Assembly: GCA_028822065.1 (NCBI GenBank)
Contig: JAPKEL010000007.1
Span: forward strand, 17,872 to 81,871
DNA from: Woeseiaceae bacterium
GTDB taxonomy: Bacteria > Pseudomonadota > Gammaproteobacteria > Steroidobacterales > Woeseiaceae
Length of the DNA: 64,000 bases
Reading direction: 5' to 3'
The first letter of the stretch is position 1, and every line of letters begins with the position of its first letter. The notes under the pieces are model-generated. The model saw only the letters and a program-made list of their open reading frames with translations. It was not told the origin of the DNA and made no database searches. This document shows positions 48,241 to 56,371 of this stretch, piece after piece. The position numbers and the translations under genes were made by a program.

Positions 48241-51200
48241 TCAATAACCCAATTTCACACTATTTTTACCTAGCAAGACACTTAATTCATCACGGAGGTC
48301 TTTTGTAGGCAGAACTAACCATTTTTGTCCCAAATCAAGTCTTCCTGAGGCAGTGCTATTATTAAATTTTATTGAAATTTCACATGTACCATTACTACCT
48401 GATTTTAATAATTTCTGCAATTTACTTAAAATATTGTTATTTTTTTGATCTGGTGATAATTCTATTATTAAATTTTTTGCCGATTTCTCAATCATAGTGT
48501 GTATATCAATAATTTTTTCTACATTAACTTGCCAAGAAGATGAAAACTCAGCAAACCTCAGATTTCCCTCAATAACTATAATGGTATCTTTTTTTAATAA
48601 TTCCTTAAATTCATGAAATTTATCATTATAAATCGAAGCTTCCATTCTTGCCGTATCATCATCAAGAATAATAGAAATCCAATTACCTCGCTTTCTTATG
48701 TCCACAATTAAACCAGCGACAGTTATATTTTTTCGAGGCGATCTGTATTTTTTTTCGCCAGGCATTTTTTCTGGACGATCTAAAGATTGAATGTTTCTTA
48801 AAGTTCCTCCTGTAAAACAAAGTGCGTCGTCTTTAACAGCATGAAATGGGTGTCCAGATAAATAAAGTCCCAAGGCTTCTTTCTCTTTCTTTAGTAATTC
48901 CTCTTCTTTCCATTCTGTGATTTCATTATTAATAACAGCATGTATTTGGTCATCAGGTATTAAACCAAACATATCATTTTGTCCTGCAGCAGAATTTTTA
49001 GCTTCTTGTTCGGCGCCCTTTATGGCATTTGAAAGCTGGTCATCTAAAGCGCTTCGAGACAGCCCAAATTCATCCAAAGCTCCACATTTTATTAATGACT
49101 CAAGCACACGACGACTTATTTTTTCCGTACCTAACCTCTTGCAAAATTCATCTAAATTTTTATAATTGCCATTCTTAGCTCTTTCAGAGACTATTGATTC
49201 AACTGTAGATTCCCCCACTCCTTTTATTGCACCTAAACCATATAGAATATGCTGCTCATCTAAAACCATAAACTCATATTGAGATTTATTAATTGATGGT
49301 GGTAATAATTCAATATTATAGTTCACGCAATCGTCTTTAATCGTAATCAAACGATCGGTATTATCCATCTCTGTGGTCATTACTGCAGCTAAAAAAAATG
49401 CTGTATAATGAGTCTTAAGATAAGCGGTTTGATAAGAAATTAAAGCATACGCTGCAGAATGTGATTTATTAAAGCCATAACCTGCAAATTTCTCCATTAA
49501 ATCAAAAATACGTTCAGCAACGACTTTATTCACACCTCTCTCAAGAGAGCCCTTGAGGAAACTTTTACGTTGAAACGCCATTTCTTCTACTTTCTTTTTT
49601 CCCATTGCTCGCCGAAGAAGATCGGCACTTCCGAGTGAATAGCCAGCTAATACTTGTGCAATTTGCATTACTTGCTCTTGATACAAAATTACGCCATAAG
49701 TAGGTTTAAGTATCTCTTCTATATCGGGATGTAAATAATCGATACTCATCTTATTTAATTCATGTTTTCGGTTAATAAAAGCATCAACCATTCCAGACTG
49801 AAGAGGACCTGGTCTAAATAAAGCAACTAAGGCAACCAGGTCATCAAATTGATCTGGTTGCATTCTTTTAATTAAATCTCTCATGCCAGTTGATTCAAGT
49901 TGAAAAATAGCAGTAGTATTACAACTTCTTAAAAGCTCAAATGTTTTGACATCTTTCATTGGTATTTTATTGATATCTATCTGATTATTACCATTACCTT
50001 GACTAGCGATACGAAGTGTTAAGTCAATTATCGTAAGTGTTCTCAAGCCTAAAAAATCAAATTTAACAAGTCCTGCAGACTCAACATCATCTTTATCAAA
50101 TTGTGTAACTACATTTACCTGACCTTCTTCACAATACAAAGGAGTAAAATCAGTTAATTTATCAGGAGCAATAACAACACCACCTGCATGCTTTCCAGCA
50201 TTTCGCACTAAGCCTTCAAGTGACTTTGCAAGGTTTATAATTGCCTCAACCTCTTCATCTTCACTGTACATTCTGCGTAGCTCATCATCCTGCTCTAATG
50301 CCTTGTCGAGTGTCATTCCAACCTCAAATGGAACCTGCTTTGCAATCCTATCTACGAAACCATATGGCTGATCTAAAACTCTACCTACATCTCTAATCAC
50401 GGCTTTAGCCGCCATTGTTCCATAGGTGATAATTTGAGAAACTCTTTCACGGCCATATTTTTCTGAAACATAATCAATTACACGATCGCGACCATCCATA
50501 CAAAAATCTATATCAAAATCTGGCATAGATACTCGCTCTGGATTTAAAAATCTCTCAAATAAAAGGTCATGCTCCAATGGATCAACATTTGTGATGCCTA
50601 ATACATAAGCTACTAATGAACCTGCCCCTGAACCTCTACCTGGTCCGACTGGAATATTATTTTTTTTTGCCCAATCAATAAAGTCTGAAACAATTAAGAA
50701 ATAACTAGAAAAACCCATATTATTTATTACATCTAGCTCATCCTTTAAACGTTTTTCATAAATCAATAAATCAATATTATTATCGCTATGAAGATTTTTT
50801 AATTTTAAGGCCAAGCCTTTTTCAGATTCTTTAAGTAAAAATGATTCAGTGGTTTGCTCTTCCGGTACAGGGAAAATTGGTAAAAAAGATTCACCTAACC
50901 TTAGATGCAAGTTGCATCGCTTTGCTATTTCAGCGGTATTTAGCAATGATTCTGGAATATCTTTAAATAACTCATGCATATCTTGAGCATTTTTTAAGTA
51001 TTGTTGATCACTATATAATTTTGGCCGATTAGGGTCGGACAGAATTAAACCTTCATTTATACAAACTCTAGCTTCATGTGATGCAAAATCTTTCGAGCTC
51101 AAAAACCTTACGTCATTCGTGGCTACAACCGGAACCGAATTATCATGCGCTAGAAGAAGGGCTTGTTGAATATAATCCTCCTCATGTTGACGATTAGTTC

Positions 51201-51714
51201 GACTAAGCTCCAGATAAAAACGATCATCAAATAATTCAAGCCATGAATCTAATTGTCTAGAGGCAAGATCATGATGCTCGTTCATCAAACTTCTTCCAAT
51301 ATCACCTTTTAGGCCAGCTGATAATGCAATCAAACCTTTACAATTTTCTTTATTAAACCATGATTTATGAAGACGAGGACCATGTCTTTTTTGACCATCG
51401 AGCCAAGCTCGAGTAATTAATTGAGTAAGATTTTGGTAGCCATTATTGTTTGCACATAATAATGTAATACGGTCACATCTAGTTGCATCATCTTCATCTG
51501 CAAGAAAAATATCGGTACCAATTATCGGTTTTATCCCGTATTCAAGGGCTTTACGATAAAATTTAACCATACCAAATACATTATTTTGATCTGTTAATGT
51601 TATTGCTGGCATATTGTTCTTAATGCATTCTTTCATTAACTGAGGAATACGGATCGTACTATCTACTATTGAATACTGACTGTGAAGATTTAAATGTATA
51701 AAATTATTCGTCAT
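48241..51714 (-). CDS. dnaE: DNA polymerase III subunit alpha
   Basis: Replicative polymerase. The 1157-residue protein has an N-terminal PHP domain (FIHLNLHSQYSIVD onward), the polymerase active-site PDFDIDFCMDGRDRVIDY (about 398-415; the Asp residues bind Mg) and a third Asp in the later KFDFLGLRTLTII, HhH and OB-fold regions near 850-1080, and a divergent Lys/Ser-rich C-terminus that in E. coli contacts tau and the clamp. Domain order and length are normal for DnaE1. Confidence 0.97.
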   Translation of the reverse strand: MTNNFIHLNLHSQYSIVDSTIRIPQLMKECIKNNMPAITLTDQNNVFGMVKFYRKALEYGIKPIIGTDIFLADEDDATRCDRITLLCANNNGYQNLTQLITRAWLDGQKRHGPRLHKSWFNKENCKGLIALSAGLKGDIGRSLMNEHHDLASRQLDSWLELFDDRFYLELSRTNRQHEEDYIQQALLLAHDNSVPVVATNDVRFLSSKDFASHEARVCINEGLILSDPNRPKLYSDQQYLKNAQDMHELFKDIPESLLNTAEIAKRCNLHLRLGESFLPIFPVPEEQTTESFLLKESEKGLALKLKNLHSDNNIDLLIYEKRLKDELDVINNMGFSSYFLIVSDFIDWAKKNNIPVGPGRGSGAGSLVAYVLGITNVDPLEHDLLFERFLNPERVSMPDFDIDFCMDGRDRVIDYVSEKYGRERVSQIITYGTMAAKAVIRDVGRVLDQPYGFVDRIAKQVPFEVGMTLDKALEQDDELRRMYSEDEEVEAIINLAKSLEGLVRNAGKHAGGVVIAPDKLTDFTPLYCEEGQVNVVTQFDKDDVESAGLVKFDFLGLRTLTIIDLTLRIASQGNGNNQIDINKIPMKDVKTFELLRSCNTTAIFQLESTGMRDLIKRMQPDQFDDLVALVALFRPGPLQSGMVDAFINRKHELNKMSIDYLHPDIEEILKPTYGVILYQEQVMQIAQVLAGYSLGSADLLRRAMGKKKVEEMAFQRKSFLKGSLERGVNKVVAERIFDLMEKFAGYGFNKSHSAAYALISYQTAYLKTHYTAFFLAAVMTTEMDNTDRLITIKDDCVNYNIELLPPSINKSQYEFMVLDEQHILYGLGAIKGVGESTVESIVSERAKNGNYKNLDEFCKRLGTEKISRRVLESLIKCGALDEFGLSRSALDDQLSNAIKGAEQEAKNSAAGQNDMFGLIPDDQIHAVINNEITEWKEEELLKKEKEALGLYLSGHPFHAVKDDALCFTGGTLRNIQSLDRPEKMPGEKKYRSPRKNITVAGLIVDIRKRGNWISIILDDDTARMEASIYNDKFHEFKELLKKDTIIVIEGNLRFAEFSSSWQVNVEKIIDIHTMIEKSAKNLIIELSPDQKNNNILSKLQKLLKSGSNGTCEISIKFNNSTASGRLDLGQKWLVLPTKDLRDELSVLLGKNSVKLGY

Positions 51715-51803
51715 GTGCAGGATAAATTATATTAAAATATTTTATGGAATTAAATTAATTTTATATTAATTATATTCGGACAACTAAACTAGTTAATTCT
51801 TAG

Positions 51804-52415
51804 TTAAATTGTATTCTTGCAGAAAGGCTTAAAACTCATTCGATGCTGTAAACATGGTCCATTAGTTTTGATTCGTTCAAGATGTTCTTTTGTGCCATAA
51901 CCTTTATGATTTGAGAAATTATAACCTGGATAAATTGAATCAAAATTAGACATCAAAGCATCTCTATATACTTTCGCAATGATTGATGCTGCACTTATAG
52001 CCTCAATTTTTCCATCGCCACCCACAATAGCTTCGCCAGGTAAAACTTTGTTATAAAAATCTAAATTCGGTAAAATATTACCATCCACTCTGATAAAATT
52101 TGGTGCAAAAGCTAAACCTAAAATAGAGCGACGCATTGCCAACATCGTAGCCCATAATATATTAAGATTATCAATTTCATTAACATCAGCATATGCTATT
52201 GAATATGAAATTGCTTGTCTGAAAATCTTTTTCGCCAAGACATTTCTATTTTTTTCGCTAATCTTTTTTGAGTCATCTAGGCCATCTAAAAAACTATTTT
52301 TTGGAAGAATAACCGCAGCAGCTACAACCGGTCCTGCCAGGGTACCTCGCCCAACCTCATCAATACCTGCAGCAAATTCATATTGATTTTGATATTTATT
52401 TTTATTTACAGTAAT
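51804..52415 (-). CDS. rnhB: Ribonuclease HII with apparent ATT start
   Basis: RNase HII removes ribonucleotides from DNA. The reading frame holds the full family: AAGIDEVGRGTLAGPVVAAA with catalytic Asp-Glu (codons 19-20), LDDSKKISEKNR (46-57), and the later RVDGN and SIIAKVYRD. No ATG, GTG or TTG occurs in frame before codon 60; the first (TTG at 52238) lies after the catalytic residues. In-frame TAA lies just upstream of the open part. ATT 52415-52413 has AGAGG at 52427-52423, seven bases away, and gives 203 residues with catalytic spacing like E. coli RnhB (198). It overlaps lpxB by ten bases. A sequencing or assembly indel is the main alternative. Confidence 0.82.
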   Translation of the reverse strand: MTVNKNKYQNQYEFAAGIDEVGRGTLAGPVVAAAVILPKNSFLDGLDDSKKISEKNRNVLAKKIFRQAISYSIAYADVNEIDNLNILWATMLAMRRSILGLAFAPNFIRVDGNILPNLDFYNKVLPGEAIVGGDGKIEAISAASIIAKVYRDALMSNFDSIYPGYNFSNHKGYGTKEHLERIKTNGPCLQHRMSFKPFCKNTI

Positions 52416-53530
52416 TCCAATACCTCTGTTGCCGCCAATTTATCTGTATCAAGATTTAATTTAGACTTTAATAACACGGAATCATTTCTAATAAATTCCT
52501 TATCATGTTGGTTATTTAAAAAATCACAAATAGTTTTATTTAAATTTTCGACCGAAGCCTCATTCTGTATAAATTCAGGAATAATTTCTTTCTTTAAAAG
52601 TATATTCGGAAGTGTAAATGAATCTATTTTAACCAATTTATTTAAAATAAAAAAACTCAGCATAGATAGTTTATATGCGGCTATAGTGGGACGGCATAAC
52701 AACGCCGACTCTAGCGCTGCAGTTCCTGAAGCCAATAAGACTAGATTAGAAGCTACCATCATTTCATGTGAATGACCTTTCACCAATACAAAAGCCTCTC
52801 TTATGCAATTTTCATTAAGGCACTGTTCAAACTGATTGTAAGTTTCTGGAGACGACATTGGTGCTACAAAAGAAATATCTTTATATTTACTAATAAGCAA
52901 TTTAGCAACATTAGCAAAAATCGGGCCAAGATTTGCTATTTCACTAGAACGGCTTCCTGGCAATACTGCAATAATAATTCCTGGAGGTAGCTTAAATTCA
53001 TCTCTTACTGTTTTTCTCTCTAGCTCATAAGGTAGATTTTTAGCTAATGGATGTCCAACGAATACAGCAGGTATTCCATGATTTTTATATAAATCAGGCT
53101 CAAATGGAAGTAAGCACAATACTTTATCAGCAGCTTTTCGGATTTTTTTTATTCTATTTGCTCGCCAAGCCCATATCGAAGGACTGACATAGTGCACGGT
53201 AGTAATACCATTTGAGCGTAATTTTTCTTCTAAAGCTAAGTTAAAATCCGGCGAATCAATCCCAATAAAAACATCAGGTGGATGTTCCAGCCATTTTTTT
53301 AAAATTTTCTTACGGAGTGACAATAATCGAGGCATTCTTTTAATGGGCTCTATAATACCCATTACCGATAGCTCGTCTGACATTGCCCAGCAATCTCCGC
53401 CAATTTTTTGCATTTTCGGGCCAAAAATACCCTCGAAGATAGTACCTGGATGTATTTTTAGTATCTCTCGCATTAAGCCGGCTCCTAAAGAATCCCCAGA
53501 AGCTTCCCCAGTTACTAATCCAATACGCAT
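52406..53530 (-). CDS. lpxB: Lipid-A-disaccharide synthase
   Basis: LpxB joins UDP-2,3-diacylglucosamine and lipid X. The 374-residue GT19 protein starts IGLVTGEASGDSLGAGLM (about 3-20), has IGIDSPDFNL, HYVSPSIWAWRANRIKKI (about 118-135), FEPDLY, FVGHPLA and LLPGSR-like AVLPGSRSSEI. All match LpxB. It begins three bases after lpxA's stop and its end carries the rnhB ribosome-binding site. Confidence 0.97.
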   Translation of the reverse strand: MRIGLVTGEASGDSLGAGLMREILKIHPGTIFEGIFGPKMQKIGGDCWAMSDELSVMGIIEPIKRMPRLLSLRKKILKKWLEHPPDVFIGIDSPDFNLALEEKLRSNGITTVHYVSPSIWAWRANRIKKIRKAADKVLCLLPFEPDLYKNHGIPAVFVGHPLAKNLPYELERKTVRDEFKLPPGIIIAVLPGSRSSEIANLGPIFANVAKLLISKYKDISFVAPMSSPETYNQFEQCLNENCIREAFVLVKGHSHEMMVASNLVLLASGTAALESALLCRPTIAAYKLSMLSFFILNKLVKIDSFTLPNILLKKEIIPEFIQNEASVENLNKTICDFLNNQHDKEFIRNDSVLLKSKLNLDTDKLAATEVLELL

Positions 53531-53533
53531 AAA

Positions 53534-54307
53534 CTATCTAATAATTCCTCTGTCAGAGGCTAATTTTAAAGATTCAAGGAATAATTCTAATTCTTTTTGA
53601 TTCTCAGCTAATTCTTCGATTTCTTTAATTGATTCATGTAATTTAAGATTCTTACGATAAAGAATACGATAAGCATTTTTAATATTAATGATTTGTTTAG
53701 CATTATAACCTCTTCTTTTTAGCCCTTCTGTATTAACTCCTCTAGGCTTAATTGGCTGCCCCTCTGCCATAACGTATGCAGGTATATCTTTTGTAGTTAA
53801 TGTATTCATACCGATAAAACTATGCGCTCCAATACGTGAAAATTGATGAGCACCAGTAAAACCAGCAAATATTGCCCAATCACCAACACTTACATGACCA
53901 GCCAAAGTCGCGTTATTGGCAAAAACAATATTACTACCAATAATACAATCATGTGCGATATGGACATAAGCCATAATCCAATTATTATCACCTACGACGG
54001 TTTGTCCCTTATCTTGAGATGTCCCTCTATTTATAGTGCAATATTCCCTTATGGTGTTTCCATCACCAATAATCAATGATGTTTTCTCATTATGGTATTT
54101 TTTATCTTGAGGATCTCCACCAACTGACGAAAAAGAATATATATGGTTTCTTTTTCCAATTACTGTTGGACCACTAATCACTACATGACTATCAATTATA
54201 GTCCCCTCTCCGATTATCACTTCATCGCTGATTACAGAATAAGGACCAATTTTTACATTCGCAGCTATAACAGCTGATTCAGAAATAATTGCAGTTTTAT
54301 GGATCAT
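53534..54307 (-). CDS. lpxA: UDP-N-acetylglucosamine acyltransferase LpxA
   Basis: LpxA adds the first 3-hydroxyacyl chain in lipid A synthesis. The 257-residue protein is a left-handed beta-helix of hexapeptide repeats with the catalytic His in VHIAHDC (His119), then GAHQF, and a C-terminal helical part from NTEGLKRRGY. The residue matching E. coli Gly173 (acyl-chain ruler) is Met167, as in Pseudomonas aeruginosa. ATG 54307 overlaps the fabZ stop (TAATG) and starts MIHKTA like E. coli MIDKSA; a GTG eight codons earlier is rejected. Confidence 0.97.
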   Translation of the reverse strand: MIHKTAIISESAVIAANVKIGPYSVISDEVIIGEGTIIDSHVVISGPTVIGKRNHIYSFSSVGGDPQDKKYHNEKTSLIIGDGNTIREYCTINRGTSQDKGQTVVGDNNWIMAYVHIAHDCIIGSNIVFANNATLAGHVSVGDWAIFAGFTGAHQFSRIGAHSFIGMNTLTTKDIPAYVMAEGQPIKPRGVNTEGLKRRGYNAKQIINIKNAYRILYRKNLKLHESIKEIEELAENQKELELFLESLKLASDRGIIR

Positions 54308-54774
54308 TAATTTGGTGTATTTGGTGCGCACATAATTTTTGCGGTTACGGAAACCTCATCATTAACATATGCGTTGCATGAATAACGCCACATTCCACGG
54401 ATAATCCGATCTACATCGACCTTAATGGTCAATTGATCACCCGCTTCCACCGGAAATCGAAAGCGCGCTTGCTCAACTGAAACAATATAATAAATAGGTT
54501 TAGGTTTGATGTCTCCAACAGTAAGATGGCCTAAAACACCTCCCGCTTGGGCCATTGCTTCAATGATAATTACACCGGGCACAACCGGTTTTCCAGGGAA
54601 ATGTCCTTGAAAAAAAGGCTCATTGATTGATACATTTTTTATTGCTGTGATTGACTTCCCAAGCTCGTAATCAACAATTTTATCAATATATAAACACGGA
54701 TAACGATGTGGGAGAAACTCCATTATTTGAGAAGCATCTAATGTCTTGTTTTTTTTATTCATCAAATTACTCAT
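54307..54774 (-). CDS. fabZ: 3-hydroxyacyl-[acyl-carrier-protein] dehydratase FabZ
   Basis: FabZ dehydrates 3-hydroxyacyl-ACP in fatty acid elongation and competes with LpxA and LpxD for that substrate. The 155-residue hotdog-fold protein has [14 protein letters not shown] and the catalytic [20 protein letters not shown] (His and Glu, about 57-76). The lpxD-fabZ-lpxA order is standard; the stop overlaps the lpxA start. Confidence 0.97.
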   Translation of the reverse strand: MSNLMNKKNKTLDASQIMEFLPHRYPCLYIDKIVDYELGKSITAIKNVSINEPFFQGHFPGKPVVPGVIIIEAMAQAGGVLGHLTVGDIKPKPIYYIVSVEQARFRFPVEAGDQLTIKVDVDRIIRGMWRYSCNAYVNDEVSVTAKIMCAPNTPN

Positions 54775-54798
54775 TGTATACTATGATAAATTTATAAT

Positions 54799-55767
54799 TT
54801 ATAAGCGTCGAATCTTAGCGACTAATTTTTTCCATATTTTATCTTCATCGGCTGCAAAAGATCCCGAATAAACACCTGGTTTCTTAATATTTTTTGTGAC
54901 AACAGAACCACCATTAATTCTTACGTCGTCACAAACTGTAATATGCCCAACCATTCCTACTTGTCCTGCAATCATACATCGTTTACCAATAATTGCACTG
55001 CCTCCAATTGCTGCAGAAGCTGCAATAGCAGTATCCTCACCTATAGAAACATTATGTCCAATTTGAATTTGATTATCGAGACGAACCCCGTCATTAATTT
55101 CAGTATCATCAAGTGAGCCCCTATCTACCGTGGTATTAGAACCTATTTCAACATCATCTCCAACCCTAACCCCACCTAATTGAGGAATTTTTAACCATCC
55201 TTTATCTGTTTTTGCGTTCCCGAAACCATCAGAACCAATAATTGCACCAGGATGGATAATGACTCTTTTACCAATTTTAATTTTATTAATTAACGTGACA
55301 TTTGCAATTAATCTGGTGTTAGCCCCTACCTCTATATTACCGTCAATTATGCAACCCGGTCCGACATAAACATTCTCTCCGATATCAACTTCATCACCAA
55401 TACAACAATGTGGTCCAATAAATGCAGAATCTGAGATTTGGGCCTTTTCTGAGATAGAGGCACTAGAGTTAATACCTGATTCGAAAATTGGCAAAGGATT
55501 GAGTAGGGCAACTATTTTTGAAAAAATCAAATAAGGATCATCTGATAATAAAGCATCAACAGAGCAGTTAGATATGTCGGATGATTTTATAACAACCACT
55601 GATGCTTTGGTTGATTTTAGCTGCTCTAGGTAAAATGAATTGGTATAAAAAGATATAGCGCCTTGCTGTGCTGAAATTAGTGTAGAGGCATATGAAATTC
55701 TAGTTTTTGGATTACCAATAAAATCACATCCAAATTTTACAGCCAACTCAGCTATACTAAAATCCAA
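54799..55767 (-). CDS. lpxD: UDP-3-O-acylglucosamine N-acyltransferase LpxD
   Basis: LpxD adds the N-linked 3-hydroxyacyl chain to lipid A precursor. The 322-residue protein has the N-terminal uridine-binding domain (about 1-100), hexapeptide repeats (about 105-290) with the catalytic His in [15 protein letters not shown], and a short C-terminal helix. It is slightly shorter than E. coli (341). The start is TTG 55767 with AGGGAG six bases upstream; no in-frame ATG fits the domain. Confidence 0.95.
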   Translation of the reverse strand: MDFSIAELAVKFGCDFIGNPKTRISYASTLISAQQGAISFYTNSFYLEQLKSTKASVVVIKSSDISNCSVDALLSDDPYLIFSKIVALLNPLPIFESGINSSASISEKAQISDSAFIGPHCCIGDEVDIGENVYVGPGCIIDGNIEVGANTRLIANVTLINKIKIGKRVIIHPGAIIGSDGFGNAKTDKGWLKIPQLGGVRVGDDVEIGSNTTVDRGSLDDTEINDGVRLDNQIQIGHNVSIGEDTAIAASAAIGGSAIIGKRCMIAGQVGMVGHITVCDDVRINGGSVVTKNIKKPGVYSGSFAADEDKIWKKLVAKIRRL

Positions 55768-55819
55768 TACATTCTCCCTAGAAATAAAGCATGTATGAAA
55801 TAATGTTAAACACTAGTAC

Positions 55820-56356
55820 CTAGTTTACATCACCCTGAGAATCATCCTGTAAAGACTCTAGTATTAACCCAGTAATATTCACATTTTCACTTGCATAGAT
55901 AACGCCATCAGCGAATACCATGTCATATTCATTTGATTGAGCATAAACATTGACTGCATCTAAAACAGATCTTTGTAATTTTCCAAGCTCTTCATTTCTT
56001 CTTAGGTTCACATCCTCTTCAAGTTCCGTGGCTAAACGGTTGACCTCACGCTGAAGCTCTCTGAACTCCTTCTCAACATTAGCTCTCTCCGAAGCACCCA
56101 TTACTGCAGCATCTTTTTGTATTTTTGCAGTTAATTCTTCTAATTCTTTAGATTTAGCTACCGCCTCTCTTTGCCTAGGTTGGAATTCTCCAGCCAGAGA
56201 TTGCATTACATCTCTAAATTGAGGAGAGCTTTCTACTAAAGCTTGGAAATTCACAACACCAATTTTCTGTTCTTGCGCAGTAAGGGATAGTACAAAAAAT
56301 AAGCTAGCTATTATTGAAATACAAAAGTGTTTAGTTAAAATTTTTAAAAAGTTCAT
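55820..56356 (-). CDS. skp: OmpH/Skp-family periplasmic chaperone
   Basis: Skp holds unfolded outer-membrane proteins in the periplasm. The 178-residue product has a signal peptide (about 1-27, hydrophobic ISIIASLFFVLSLTA), IGVVNFQALVESSPQF, a long coiled-coil middle (about 50-120, rich in Glu, Arg and Lys) and a C-terminal part ending with ADGVIYASENVNIT, the usual OmpH pattern. ATG 56356 is chosen because GGAAAGG lies four to five bases upstream; another ATG four codons earlier lacks a site. bamA-skp-lpxD is standard. Confidence 0.92.
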   Translation of the reverse strand: MNFLKILTKHFCISIIASLFFVLSLTAQEQKIGVVNFQALVESSPQFRDVMQSLAGEFQPRQREAVAKSKELEELTAKIQKDAAVMGASERANVEKEFRELQREVNRLATELEEDVNLRRNEELGKLQRSVLDAVNVYAQSNEYDMVFADGVIYASENVNITGLILESLQDDSQGDVN

Positions 56357-56371
56357 ATACCTTTCCATTTG

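Noticed and set aside
51804..52238. rnhB as a 144-residue protein starting at TTG 52238
   Set aside because: That start omits GIDEVGRG and the DSKK segment, removing the catalytic residues, while the frame stays open upstream to 52415.
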